From NCBI GenBank assembly GCA_022496205.1, contig WTXD01000060.1, positions 91,455-155,454 of the forward strand: a stretch of DNA of 64,000 bases. The letters run 5' to 3'. Source of the DNA: Gloeopeniophorella convolvens (Eukaryota > Basidiomycota > Agaricomycetes > Russulales). Below, piece after piece: positions 24,988 through 35,800 of the stretch. The position numbers were made by a program, and so were the translations under genes. Every line of letters begins with the position of its first letter. The stretch's first letter is position 1. The notes below the pieces were generated by a model that had not been told where the DNA came from, searched no databases, and saw nothing but the letters and a program-made list of their open reading frames with translations.

Positions 24988-25026
24988 AACCCCCTCCCCC
25001 CCCCCCCCCCCACATACACACACACG
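24988..25026. repeat. C-rich / CA microsatellite
   Basis: A run of about 16 C residues followed by a short alternating CA tract. It lies about 100 bp beyond the 3' end of the copper amine oxidase gene and is probably an ordinary simple repeat. Confidence 0.85.
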
Positions 25027-25120
25027 TCCCTAGTGCTGGCCCCCGCGTCCGTTTCCCTCTCGTGCACCCGCTCAAATCATCGAACAAATCACATCGCATT
25101 TTCATCTCTATCTGAGAAAC

Positions 25121-28100
25121 TTACAAGTCGAGCCTGAGCCTATGCGCTCCCTCGCCCGCCCACCACATCGCCTCCCCACCAGGTGGCACCGGCACTGGAC
25201 GCCCATTATCCCCGACCATGCTCACTCTGGCACCATCATATACCAACGGTGGCACCGGCGGCGGCACGCAGCGCGGCTGCTGCACGCCATACTCTTCGGT
25301 CGTCCACGTAGTGTCGCCCGGGTTGGCGCCGGGGCGGAGCAGCACAGCATTGCGCGCTGCGAGCGACACGTCCGAGTCGAAGTAGTTCAGCGGCGTCAGG
25401 AAGATGCTCGAGGCGGCCGTGTTTGTGCGTGTGTTGGGCGCATCCTCTGCCTGCGGCTTTGCGGGTGTGAGTATTAATGAGCAGGGCGGGCAGATACCAG
25501 GCCGCTCACAAGATGGTGCATGCCGAGGTTGACCCACGCAACGAGGTCTTCCTGCGCGATGTCCTCACCATCGAAAAAGCGCGAGAAGTTGACCGGCGGC
25601 GCCCCGGGCAGGTTCATGTTCCACATGCTGCTCGACGACCGCTCGCTCTCCTTGCGCCGCGACACAGCGAAATTGTACCGCGCCCAGTCCGCATTATTCA
25701 GCAAACGGCGCGAACCGACGACCGTCTGCGCCGTTAGGACGGCGTCAGCATAGGCTCCCCTGAGGATCCGGCGGACGTACGTTGTGGACGGGGTTGTAGC
25801 CCGGGTGGATCGCGTATCCGCGTGGGGTACCCCATCGATTCGTCTCGTTGCGGTTTACGATCGCATACCCACCCTGCATGTTGGTCGGGTACGTTAGGCG
25901 CGCGGCATCCTCATTCTCGATGTACTCGCGCGTGATGCGCTGCTGGATGACGGTCTGGCCCCAGTCGTCGTCGAACCAGTCCTTTTGCACCTCTTCCTGG
26001 TCGGTGTGCGTGTGGAGCAGCGAGTTTTCGGTCCCCACAACGTCGAGGTCTATTTTGAAATTAATGACGTGGTCGTGGAGGGACCCCACTGTTCGATGTG
26101 ACATCAGGTGGTGTCCATGGCTACGTAGAAACGGGAATCACTTGTCGTTCCATGGATAGGTGTGCCATACGGACTCTGAGTTGGCTCCCAGAATCCTGCT
26201 TGTAGGTAGCCTGATGCTGAGACACGGACTTCAATCGTCCCATCCAAGTGAAACATATAGTCAAACTAAGGTGCGGGCCTTGGTTAGGCCACAAAAAATG
26301 TAGACTTGAAAGTACCCACCACTACAAAGTATGAGCCACCTCAGATGATCAGTTACCCAAACGCCGATGCACAAACTCACAATAATCATAACTGCATCAG
26401 TCAAGTCAGACCCAGCCTGGATACACCCGCATATAGCCAGGAGACGACTCACTTCCCGACTGTCGAGATACTCCGGACCGTCAGCACATACCCGCGCACC
26501 GCACCGAACTCGCCATCCTGCCAGCCCGTGTGCCGTGAAATCGGGCGTCCGGTGTCGTGCTCAAACACACATATCGCACGCTCATGCGTGATGCTACCCC
26601 CGCCAATGTGTGTCGTCGCAGGTAGGAAGACCGCCTCGTGCGGGCAGTCGTACCCGGGGAGCATGTCCCGCACTGCCGAGCCCTGCCGCACGGAGGTCCT
26701 GAGATGGGTTCGTTGTGTGCGGATTCAATGCGCACGTACCATGCCGAAGAAGCGGTCGAGCCACGCGGTGGTGACCTGCATCGGGTCATTCCCAGCTACG
26801 CGTGCCGTGTCTCAGGAGTTAGCGTGCCGCTCAACTTGCCAGCGCCTCCGCCCACGCACCATATTGCGCTAGCGCGTCCTGCGGTGCGAGCTGTCCGACG
26901 GCCGCCCGATCAGCCGCGATCGCCCCAAGAAGCCGCACGAACGCCCGCACCTCGTATACGATCCGTTCTCCGAGGAACCGCACGTCCCACAGGCTCAGGC
27001 CCATGTCCCTGTCGAATCCAAGGTACATGCCCCAGCCCATCCAGCTAACGTACTGCGCTGCACGGTCGACGCGAAAGCGCAGCCCGCCGAACGAGACCTG
27101 CCGCGGCCCAGGAAGCTCATCAAGGTCGCGTGGCGGCGCCGTTTGCGGACGCCGCCGCGTCGACCACTCCGCGTCCGCTTCTTCGAGCCGCGGCCGACGC
27201 CGCAGCAGCCCGGCGTGCCACGCGTCGCGGAACGCCGCAATGGTCGGGAAGACCTGCCCGTCGTACACCACCTGCGCGCCGGTTCACATGGGTATGCACA
27301 GGCATAGACGGGCGTGCGAGGTAAGACGTACCTTGAGCACACGCCACTGTTCAGGGTCTGTGCCGGAGAAGTCGACGTACTGGTAGAACCCGAGCGGGTG
27401 CAGCCACGCGCCGGGTGCAGCGTGGCGCCATGTTACCCAGGTGCGGCGCCAGGCGCCATCGAAGCTGAAAGGGCCGCTCATGCCCGCGATGAGCGTGTCA
27501 TTCTCCAACCCACGCGCGGAGCCGCCGAACAAGTCCTTTGGGCACGTTATCGGCGCGCGGAAGCCGGGACGCGGGCGAGACAACGGACGCACCTCCGTGA
27601 TGTCCGCGAGGCCCAGCATGCAATCACGCAGCAGCGGCGCGAGCTCGCCCACAATCGGGAACCCGCGCGCGTTGTACGGCACGTCGCCCAGCTCGTGCTC
27701 CGCGCGCTCGACGAGCGCCGTGCGCGGGCCGACGGGCAGCGGGCCGACCAGCACGACGCGCACCACGGGCACCGCCGCGGCGCCGAGGTGCAGCACGGCG
27801 CGTGCCCAGCGTTCCGGGAGCGTGCCTGGGCCCGGCGCGCCGAGATACGCGAGCGCGGCGGCCTTGGCGGGGCGGCGCGACTCGATGAGGAAGATCATGT
27901 TGTCCGAGGGCGCCGCGCGGTCCACAGGCGTGAGGTTCAGCGCGCGCGTGGGGTGCGCGAGCCACTGCGCGATGGCGGCCGTCTCGTCGGCGGAGAGCGG
28001 CGCCCAGAGGTTCGCCGGCGCGGGCGGGGTCGCTGTGAGTGGGGTCGGCGCGGGACACTGTGCTACGTGCTCGCTCGCAGGGCTGAGGTTTTCATATCCG

Positions 28101-28288
28101 ACTTGGACGGTATCGTTATCGCTGACGTCGATGTGTACGAAAGGTGAGAGCGTGTAGAGTGCCGAGAGCGAAATTGCCCCGAGCGCGAGCAGTGCGAGGA
28201 CCACAACGCGCCGGCTGGCCCTTCGACGTGATGGGACAGGAGGCTTGAATGCCCCAGGATGTTTGAGGGGTCCGTACGCGCCCTGCAT
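25121..28288 (-). CDS. Copper amine oxidase, membrane-anchored
   Basis: Copper/topaquinone amine oxidase: oxidises primary amines with O2 to aldehyde, ammonia and H2O2. Met at 28288 is followed by a basic segment (SRRRASRRVVV) and one hydrophobic stretch (about residues 28-50, LALLALGAISLSALYTL), a signal anchor placing the enzyme in the secretory route or at the cell surface. Domains in order: N2/N3-like region with FRAPITCPKDLFGG and HPLGFYQYVDFSG (exon 1), FRVDRAAQYVSWMGWGMYLG, PGYDCPHEAVFLPATT and GEFGAVRGYVLTVRS, then a very short exon near 26373-26391 that supplies NYDY, whose first Tyr would become TPQ. Then FHLDGTIEVRVSASGYLQ, the copper ligands in GSLHDHVINFK, GTENSLL, WVNLGMHHL (third copper His) and AEDAPNTRTNTAAS. 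The terminal exon stops at 25121. Splice phase between WLDRFFGM and the exon from 26698 is off by one as I read it. Exon 1 is very GC-rich, which creates long meaningless frames on the other strand. Confidence 0.85.
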
Positions 28289-28673
28289 GTTGCACTCGAG
28301 GTTGCTGCGCGAGAGCGAGGCTCACAAGGGTGCACAGTTGCGCGATCTCTGCCGCTTATACACTATCGCCGGGCAATTATCTGCATCAATGACTCAGTGA
28401 GTGCTGGCGCCTAGATAGTCTGCACACGGGCACAATGCTTAGTGTGGGCAGAAATTCCCACCGCGGGCCGCGCCCCCCAGCGCCCACCATTTGAGATCGA
28501 TACTGCGCGCACGCGACCAGGTCTGGCTGAAATAGCACATAGATAGCTCACAACGACAGCAACGCGCCCCGGGCGCGGAACAACGTAGAGTAGAATACAC
28601 ACGCACGGATACACCGCACGACGTCCGTCAACGACAGCAGCCTGCCACACTGGCCCCACACCATACCGCCCGT
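28289..28673. other. Spacer between amine oxidase start and NADPH oxidase end
   Basis: Holds the 5' region of the amine oxidase and the 3' untranslated region of the NADPH oxidase; both genes read on the minus strand. No separate gene is seen. Confidence 0.6.
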
Positions 28674-30770
28674 CTAGAAGTTCTCTACACACGTACATGG
28701 TCAGCTCGGGGCAAGGCAAGGATGAGGAGAGACGCGGCCCACCCTTGCCGAAGAAGAAGCGTGTGCCGCCGGGCGTCGAGTACTTGTTGGACATCTGGTG
28801 CAGCTGGCGCGAGAGCACCGACGGCCCACAGAAGAACACACCAACGTCCGTCTCGGGGTGCTTCTCCGCGATGCTGGGGAAGACGCGGTCCCAATTTGGG
28901 CGTCCGAAGTGCGTCGGTGCGCGCAGCGAGGTGATCGCATCCTTCTCCGCGCCGACGTCCTGCACGATGATGTTGTTCATGTCGTCTTCCTTGATCTTCG
29001 CGGTCAGGTAGATGTTGATCTCGATCCGGTTCTGCGTGTCCTGCTCCTCAATTGCGTGCAGGAGCGAGTGGAACCACTCGGCGGTGCCGAAATCGCGGAT
29101 GACCCAAGTGAAGTAGACCTGCGCGTGGTGTGATCAGCATCGGAAAGAAAACAAGCAGTTCTAACGTACCTTAGAGAGACGGGTGGGCTTGGAGTTGTTG
29201 AAGTTGTTCATACGGTACCAGATCGACTTGAGGATCCTGTGTGCCGGTGAGGAGAGGGTCGCCCAAGACACATGACAAGCACTCACGAAGCGAACGGTGT
29301 GACACCAATACCAGCGCCCACGAGGAGCACCGTCTCGTACTTCAAGAAATCCTCCGACGCGGAACCGAAAGGACCGTCAACCATGATACGCGGCAGCACA
29401 CGATTGACCGGTGGCTGGACGACCCTGCCACCCGCATCCTTCTCGCCCTTCTCTCCCGTCGCACCCCTGTCGCTCTTCTTGTCAAACTCGCAGCCGAGTG
29501 CCTGTGCCAACGAGCGAGTGAAGTCGCCGACGACACGGATGTGGACGGAGATGTAGTCCTCCTCGGGTGCGCTGGTGAGTGTGAACGGGTGCCACTGGAA
29601 GTAGGACACCTCGGGGCACGAGAGGAAGATGTATTGCCCCGCACGCGTCTGCGTCCTTTCCTTCTTGATCTGGATTTCCATCACGTTTGACGGGTGCTGG
29701 ATGACCTTGGAGATGTACGTGCGATGGCGCGAACGGACTTCACGCAGGATACGCTCGGAGATCCAGATGACACCACCAACAAGCCAGTAGCGCTGCACCG
29801 CGTCGTTAGTTCACTAAAGCCACGAAGAAAATCACGCAGCAAAACTCACCCAAAATACACCAATCGTGTTCCAAGAGCAGTACGGCGGGCGGTCGGGCTG
29901 GATCATGCAGAACATGCCGTGGAGCTGCCAACCGACGAAGAACACGATGAAAAGGTGGTGTGTGTACCAGAAGTGCTCAAAGTGCGCACGACGGCGCTTC
30001 TCCATTGCGTACCAGACCATGATGGCCAGCGCGGCGGTCATGATCCAGCCGGTGATGCCAGGGCCGGTCGCGAAGTTAAGGTTCAGGAAGGCAACGAACT
30101 GGGCACCCCTACTCGCCTTCTCGGTGAGCGCGAATTTGGTGAAGTTGACCATGTGCGCGACAATATGGACGACGGTTCCAACAACGATAGACCAGGCAGT
30201 CGCCTTGTGGAACGTGATGTTCTTGTCGAAGGGAATGATCTGGTTGAGGGGAGTGCGGCGGAGGAGGGAGATGAAATTGCGGCAGACGGGAAGGAGGATG
30301 AAGATCACATCGACATGGAGGACAAGCGCAGCAGAGCGGGCGATGGCTGTGAATGGAGGCAATCCCGGTTAGTTGGAAGAAAGAGTGGCAAGCAAATGAG
30401 ACGCACTGAAAGTGATGCCAAATGTCTTGCGTGCGCCAGTGAGGTTGTCCTTCAGGCCGTAGTGGAGCATGCCAAAGACAGCGACAAGGATGTGGAGGAA
30501 GACCCAGACAAAGAAGAAGAGGCGTTTTCCACCCTCGTTGATCATCCAAAGGTCCCATTTCTCCTTGAGCGTCTTGGGCTTGTACTCGACGACGGTCCTG
30601 GAAGTGGTAGTATTGGACCGCTGGAGACCCTGAAGCCGCCTGCGCTCGGTCTTGTTGCGCTGGAGGTGGCTGGGCTGGGGTGCACCGGCATCGTAGTTTA
30701 GGTCGGGGTGGACCTCGAGGGGAGGGTTGCCGTCGGAGAAGTCAAGGCCGTCGTTGCGGATGCGGCTCAT
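28674..30770 (-). CDS. noxB: NADPH oxidase, NoxB type
   Basis: Fungal gp91phox homologue: a membrane flavocytochrome b passing electrons from NADPH through FAD and two haems to O2, making superoxide. Six exons (30770-30407, 30346-29850, 29792-29287, 29236-29170, 29118-28743, 28684-28674) total 1821 nt, 606 aa, fully in frame. The ~70-residue N-terminal cytosolic extension and the block DNLTGARKTFGITF...VLHVDVIFILLPVCR point to NoxB rather than NoxA. Haem-binding His are in NITFHKATAWSIVV / VHIVAHMVNF and HFEHFWYTHHLFIVFF. FAD: HPFTLTSAPEEDYIS. NADPH: VGAGIGVTPFAS and VFFCGPSVL. A hydrophilic insert (about 25 residues with GATGEKGEKDAGG) separates the FAD and NADPH lobes. The ending GTRFFFGKENF is the canonical Nox C-terminus; its last codons sit on an 11-nt exon. 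NoxB usually works with the regulator NoxR, Rac and a tetraspanin; none of these is in the window. Confidence 0.9.
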
Positions 30771-32641
30771 GATTAGTGGGTGTGATTTTACGGTACGAGG
30801 AAGTCGCGTGTGCCGGCCTGCGCGCAATAGAATAGAAAGGAAAGAAAGGGGAAATGATCAGGAAGGACCGGCCTTGTGGAGAGGTCGAATGATGTAGGAG
30901 AAAAGAGAGGGACGCTGTGTTGCGGTCGAGTGTCGTGGCACTGCCCAAAATGATCCCATCCTCTCCGAGGTTCGGCAGGTCTATAATTTGTAGTCGTGTT
31001 GCTAGGCAACGATGCGGACTAGGCGCACTCCAGGAGACTCCAGGCTTACCCCGCCTTTCCCTCCCAACACCCACCACTAGACAACACCTCGTAGATCTTC
31101 CATTGCGTCGCCCGTTGCATCCGCCTGGCCATCGTCGCGCGCAGTGTCCAAGCTGACCCCGCCTGGGTTATTTTCAGCAACACGACCGCCAGCTATATTT
31201 AGTGACTCTCCCCCGCTTCATGTTTGACGCCAGTGAAGCCACATCATCGCGTTCATCAACACCATCATCTCCATCATTCCGAGCGTCTGCGTACGCCGAC
31301 GGCCCTCCCATCTGCGCCATCATGGCACAGGGGCACTGGCCAGAGGCTTCTTCCTGTACTTAAATCACCGTGTGAAGATAGCTCTGCAAATTACAGCTTC
31401 TGTCACCGTGCGGCTCTCCCGTTTCGAGGTAGCTCAGCGCTCGGCTGCCAACGTCTCTGGTCCCCACATCCCTTCTGGTTCGTAACCTATCTATGAGCCT
31501 GCCGTCCATTTGCCGTCTGCCTCGTGATTCTGATCGTGAGCACCTTTGTCGTCTCCATCCCGCCGTTTCTCGCGTTGTCAGGTTCAACGGACAACGCTCG
31601 TTGCCGTCGCGCAGTCGTTTGACTCTCACTCCCTCGTTTTGGAAACATCGATACGACCGGGTCTCTCTCATTAGCATGCGATATGCATCACCGACGTCTG
31701 CAGGCGTCGCGACCCTTCGCGCGCCGCATGAGAAAACAGGTTCATACCGCGCCGTGTCTTTATGGTAGGAACCGAACGGAGGCCCGCCGCCTGCGTTGGT
31801 TACTGCTTGTCTCAGAGGTCTCAGAACAGGCCCTGCCGGATGACGCGGCTGTTCGTCCATCCATCCATATTGAGCCGAAGAAGGATTGACGGTGACGCAG
31901 GCTTCGGCATCCAGTCAGTCTCCGACCAAGCCTGTTCGCTCAGTATCACTCTGCTCTCGGGGTGGCCCATCCACTTAGGCGCCGCGACCTGTGACAATAC
32001 TGTTCCGGGGAGATACCTTGGTTCCAGTAGCTTTGGGGACAGTTTCGCTGCTGCCATTCGGTCGCCTGATCTACTAGCATCTCCCAAGAAGAATGTGATC
32101 GTGTCCAGAGGATCGGTCCACGTCAGCCATCGACAGCCCCTGTCAGTAAGTAGAAGGGCTTTCAAGCCCGACCCCAATGGTCGATCCTAGGGTGTTCAGT
32201 AGTACTTACTGGCAGTACCCGAGGAAGGTTGGCGTGCTGCCTCGCCGGCTTCCGCTTAGCATCTACTGGCTAAGTGCTCCGTCCTCCAGTGATGCTGGAG
32301 TCTGTCTGGGACCGGCTGATAATCACCATCTCTATGAATTAGGACCTGAGAGCTTGAGCATCTGCTAGATCGCGAAGGCCCCGGCGAGACGGCATCTGCA
32401 CGCCGTGACCTGGTCTGCCCACCATTCCGTAGGATTTGTCCCAAGCGCCCGGTCATCAGCGACCTTCAACCCACACATCTATACACTCTGCGACGGGTGA
32501 CGCTGTCCGTCTGACTCGCAGCTTCTTCCGCAGCATTTCACCACGTTCAGACCTCTTCCGCACTCACGCGGTGTGACATAAAAGGGCCGCGACAGAACCA
32601 ACGGGTCTCCAGACACGGCTGCGCTCAGCGTCGCAACCCAA
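30771..32641. other. Divergent promoter region and unassigned sequence
   Basis: The left part serves as the noxB upstream region, the right part as the F2 upstream region. Minus-strand frames at 31360-31860 and 31821-32177 (the latter with KWMGHPESRVILSEQAWSE) look protein-like but match nothing I know. A CATAAAAGGG element at about 32577-32586 lies 55-65 bp before the F2 start and is a likely TATA box. Confidence 0.4.
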
Positions 32642-34621
32642 ATGCTCTCAACAGTTTTCCTCGCCTGCGTTCTCGCCTTGGCCTCTGTTGCACACGCAGT
32701 GCCTGGAAATGCACGTTCCAGCCCAAACTTCAACGCTACTTGCAACGAGATCGCGAAGGCAGTTTCTTCAGTCTCTGAGGTGTTCTTTCCGCGTGCGTAC
32801 GCAAACACCTCCGTAGTGCGCCTACCTGATTCTTTCGCAAATTTTATCCTACAGCATCGCCACAGTATGCCGCAGACAATGCGCACGCGTTCGCCTCGAG
32901 CTCTGCGCCTTCTACATGTTCCGTCGAGCCCGGCTCTGCAGCGGACGTAAGCGTCATTGTGGGTCCTCTTCATATACCTTCCCTGCCCCACCTACTTATC
33001 TATTCTTACCCGCAGCTACGCATCCTCGGAGAGACACGCACGCCCTTCGCAGTGAAAGGCGGTGGACACGCGACGAACCCAGGCTTCTCTTCGACCTCCG
33101 GCGTGCAGATTGCTCTCGCGCGTTTCGACAAGATCGAAGTCCACAGCGCGAACGGTACAGTCGACGTCGGTCCTGGGCTTACTTGGGATACAGTATATGC
33201 GACGCTTGACGAGAGTGCCATTGGCGTCGTCGGAGGGCGAATCCCGGGGGTCGGGGTGGCCGGCTTGACCCTGGGTGGCGGTGCGTCTGTGCTCACGCCA
33301 GAGGCGTGGCGGGGTACTGATCTCCCCGGAGCGCAGGGTACTCGTTCAAGACGAGCCAGTATGGGCTCGCGATAGACAACATCGTAGGGTATGAGCTCGT
33401 TCTGCCGAATGGGACAGTCACCGCCGTCACGGAGGCAGATGGCGATCTGTGGTTTGCGCTCAGGGTAAATTTGAGCCCGCTCAAGCCCACTACACTGAAC
33501 TGACTCTTTCGACCGCAGGGTGGACTGAACAATTTTGTGCGTTGCTATCCCAGACCCATCCGTGCGTATGAGCGACTGAGTGTGGCCGGTCGATAGGGCA
33601 TCGTGACGAAGTTTTCGCTCAGGTCTCATCCACAGGGCCAAGTCTGGGTTCGTTGCTCGTTGTCCCATCCCAGTCATGGACGCTTACCTGACATCATTTC
33701 GTTTCCAGGGCGGCTCCATCGAATACGGCTCTGATCAGCTCGACGCTTTCAAGGATGCTGTCATCACGTACCAGAAACAGAATGACACGAAGGCTGCTCT
33801 GGTTGCTTCCGTGACCTACTCTCCTACAGGGGTGAGGCCTCCACTTCTCGGTATCTAATCCATGCGCCAAATGATGATGCGGGAAGGTGGTACCTAGCGT
33901 CGTAATGTTCTACGACGCGCCGACCCAGGGAGGAATATTTGATGACTTCCTCTCCATCCCCGCTGTACAGCAGGATGTCTCGAGCAGATCTTACTCCAAC
34001 CTCGTTTCGAGCTTGAGTGCGACAAATCCACCCCCAGGCTTCAGGTAGCACGCCTACCTCCCACCTCACGATCCACGACTGACGTGGTCTCTGCAGCGGA
34101 TTCATGAATGGCATCCCGGTTACGAACTACTCGTCCACGGTCATCGACGCGCTGGTCAACCAGACCATAGTGAGCAGCCAACCAGCTATCCCGCATCCGA
34201 GCCTGGCAGACTGACCCTGCCTTAGTACCAGGGCGCGCAGCTAGCTTTGCTCAGCCCAAACATTTTAATTGCCGCCGGCATGGAGCCCTTCGCCTCGACC
34301 CTTTTCACACACGGGTCCGCCTCCGCCTACCCGCCCGACCGATCCACCGCCGTCTACCCGACCGTATTCGGCGGTGCCTACACAGACCCGGCGGCGGCCG
34401 GCGCGATGGCGCGCGCGCTGCGCGAGGGCTCTGACGCTGTGCACGCTGCTGCGCTCGCGGATGGGCAGGATCTGAGCCGCGCGGCGGTGTACCCCAACTA
34501 TGCGCTGTTCGATACCCCGCTGGAGGATATGTATGGCGCGAATTTGGAGAGGCTGCGCACAATTTCGAAGGCAGTTGATCCGGAGGCCGTTATGGGGCTC
34601 ACTGGCGGGTTCAAATTTTAG
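32642..34621 (+). CDS. FAD-linked oxidase F2
   Basis: Full-length member of the oxidase array, first on the plus strand. Start MLSTVFLACVLALASVAHA is a signal peptide. The following exons read QYAADNAHAF, CSVEPGSAADVSVI, LRILGETRTPFAV and KGGGHATNPGFSST (flavin-linking His), then GGRIPGVGVAGLTLGGG, YSFKTSQYGLAIDNIVGYEL, GGLNNF, GIVTKFSLRSHPQGQVW, IEYGSDQLDAFKDAV, VVMFYDAP and the BBE-like end YPNYALFDTPLEDMYGANL...VMGLTGGFKF. All junctions I traced keep the frame (e.g. donors at 32794, 33467, 33540). It uses KGGGH instead of KSGGH, and the last exon is GC-rich. It has diverged from F3 and F4, so it is an older member. Substrate unknown; H2O2 production is inferred from the family. Confidence 0.85.
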
Positions 34622-35620
34622 GCGAGTTCTTAGTACATAGTCATTAATATAATGTCTGCTTCGATTTGGCTTCGATGACTGTGCATGGTGCCCCAGTGGT
34701 CCGAATGTAACTTACTCGGGTCGGGTATGTGTCGGCCCATGTTTGTGTGTATTTGAGTATGTATACCATCGACGTTGCGGTCAGCCAATGGGAGGCGAAT
34801 TGATCGGGAGGATGCGGCCGAGGCGTGCTATGAATATGTAATGGCGCCTACGACTTGTTACCTGCTCTCATCCGCCCAATGTCCGCCGCCCGCTGATATC
34901 TGGAAGCCACTAGAAGTAAGTAATCGGACGGATTCTGATCATCGAAACCGCTTGCTGTCAATGCCAACACCCCACCTACGCATCTCACCACTGGCACCGA
35001 CCTGCAACCTCGTTTGGCCAAACTCAGGGCAGCTCAAGGACGCTTACGCTTCAGTGTCTTCAGTTTGCCCTTAGATGACGATGGTCTCGGCCGATGCGCA
35101 AGGAAGTAGTGTCATTCATTGATGCTTCAACCCTTTGTTCAACTCCCCCAATAGACCGATTTGGACGTATCGCCTCGGACGATGCGGTGCTGGCAGCTGA
35201 ATGCCCTCATGCTTCCCCACTCTTTATGCCAACCTCTCCACTGAAGCAATTAAGTTCGGTCGATCCTCGGAGAACCACGACATGGAGCGAGCAGTCGCAA
35301 CTGCCCTTGTTTATTTATGGGAGTAGCAGGCACTTTCTCGATCCCGCCTGCTGCGCGCATCCCGGTTTCAGGACCCAATTCCCGCGGTGTCTTACTGTAC
35401 GTCCTTGTAAGCACCAGGGCGCCACCGGATACCATCCATGGGGTCCTGCATCGCCTGCTCCTGGAGAGGTCTCTGCCCACCGAATCAGCCCCGTCAACTT
35501 TGCCTCTCCCTACTCCACTTCACCGCGTTGGACTTCGCACGCGCCGCGCGGAACATGTCAAAGCAGGATTGTGATTCGTGCGGCACCACGCAAGTCATCA
35601 GTCAGCCGACGGTCAGGTCA
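34622..35620. other. Intergenic, nothing recognised
   Basis: One kilobase between F2 and the F3 promoter block. Open frames such as 35094-35699 (+) have no family features. Confidence 0.45.
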
Positions 35621-35760
35621 ACAAAGCCCTGTGTTGTACATCAGGCGCGCCGGGACGCACACCTTTGCGGGGAGTGATTATGGGCGCGTATGCTCATGAC
35701 ACCCGTCAAGGTGGACGTAAGTCCCCGGGGACATCGAGTACACCGTAGTATAAAAGGTTT
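35621..35760 (+). promoter_or_regulatory. F3 promoter: conserved block and TATA box
   Basis: A block with TTTGCGGGG, TGGGCGCGT and GCTCATGACACC at 35664-35703 is shared with the F4, F9, F10 and F11 upstream regions, and TATAAAA lies at 35749-35755, about 46 bp before the ATG. Role inferred from conservation and position. Confidence 0.6.
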
Positions 35761-35800
35761 GCCTGGCTCGCAAGGTGTCTATCAAGACGACCGCCCGATC

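Noticed and set aside
24988..25026. C run and CA tract as a regulatory element or transposon end
   Set aside because: Simple repeat with no matching partner repeat nearby; treated as a microsatellite.
13107..25120. CRISPR arrays, rRNA or tRNA genes
   Set aside because: No regularly spaced repeats, rRNA-like sequence or tRNA-like arm structure were seen by eye in this window; a tRNA scan could still find one that I missed.
27314..28157. Long plus-strand open frames (277 and 238 codons) opposite the amine oxidase first exon
   Set aside because: They are created by the high GC content and codon bias of the real gene on the minus strand; composition is Arg/Ala-rich with no family motif.
29694..30701. 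335-codon plus-strand open frame opposite noxB
   Set aside because: It crosses noxB introns and exons and has no domain; a shadow frame.
31360..31860. 166-codon minus-strand frame upstream of noxB
   Set aside because: Arg-rich, no splice context, no recognised domain; not listed as a gene.
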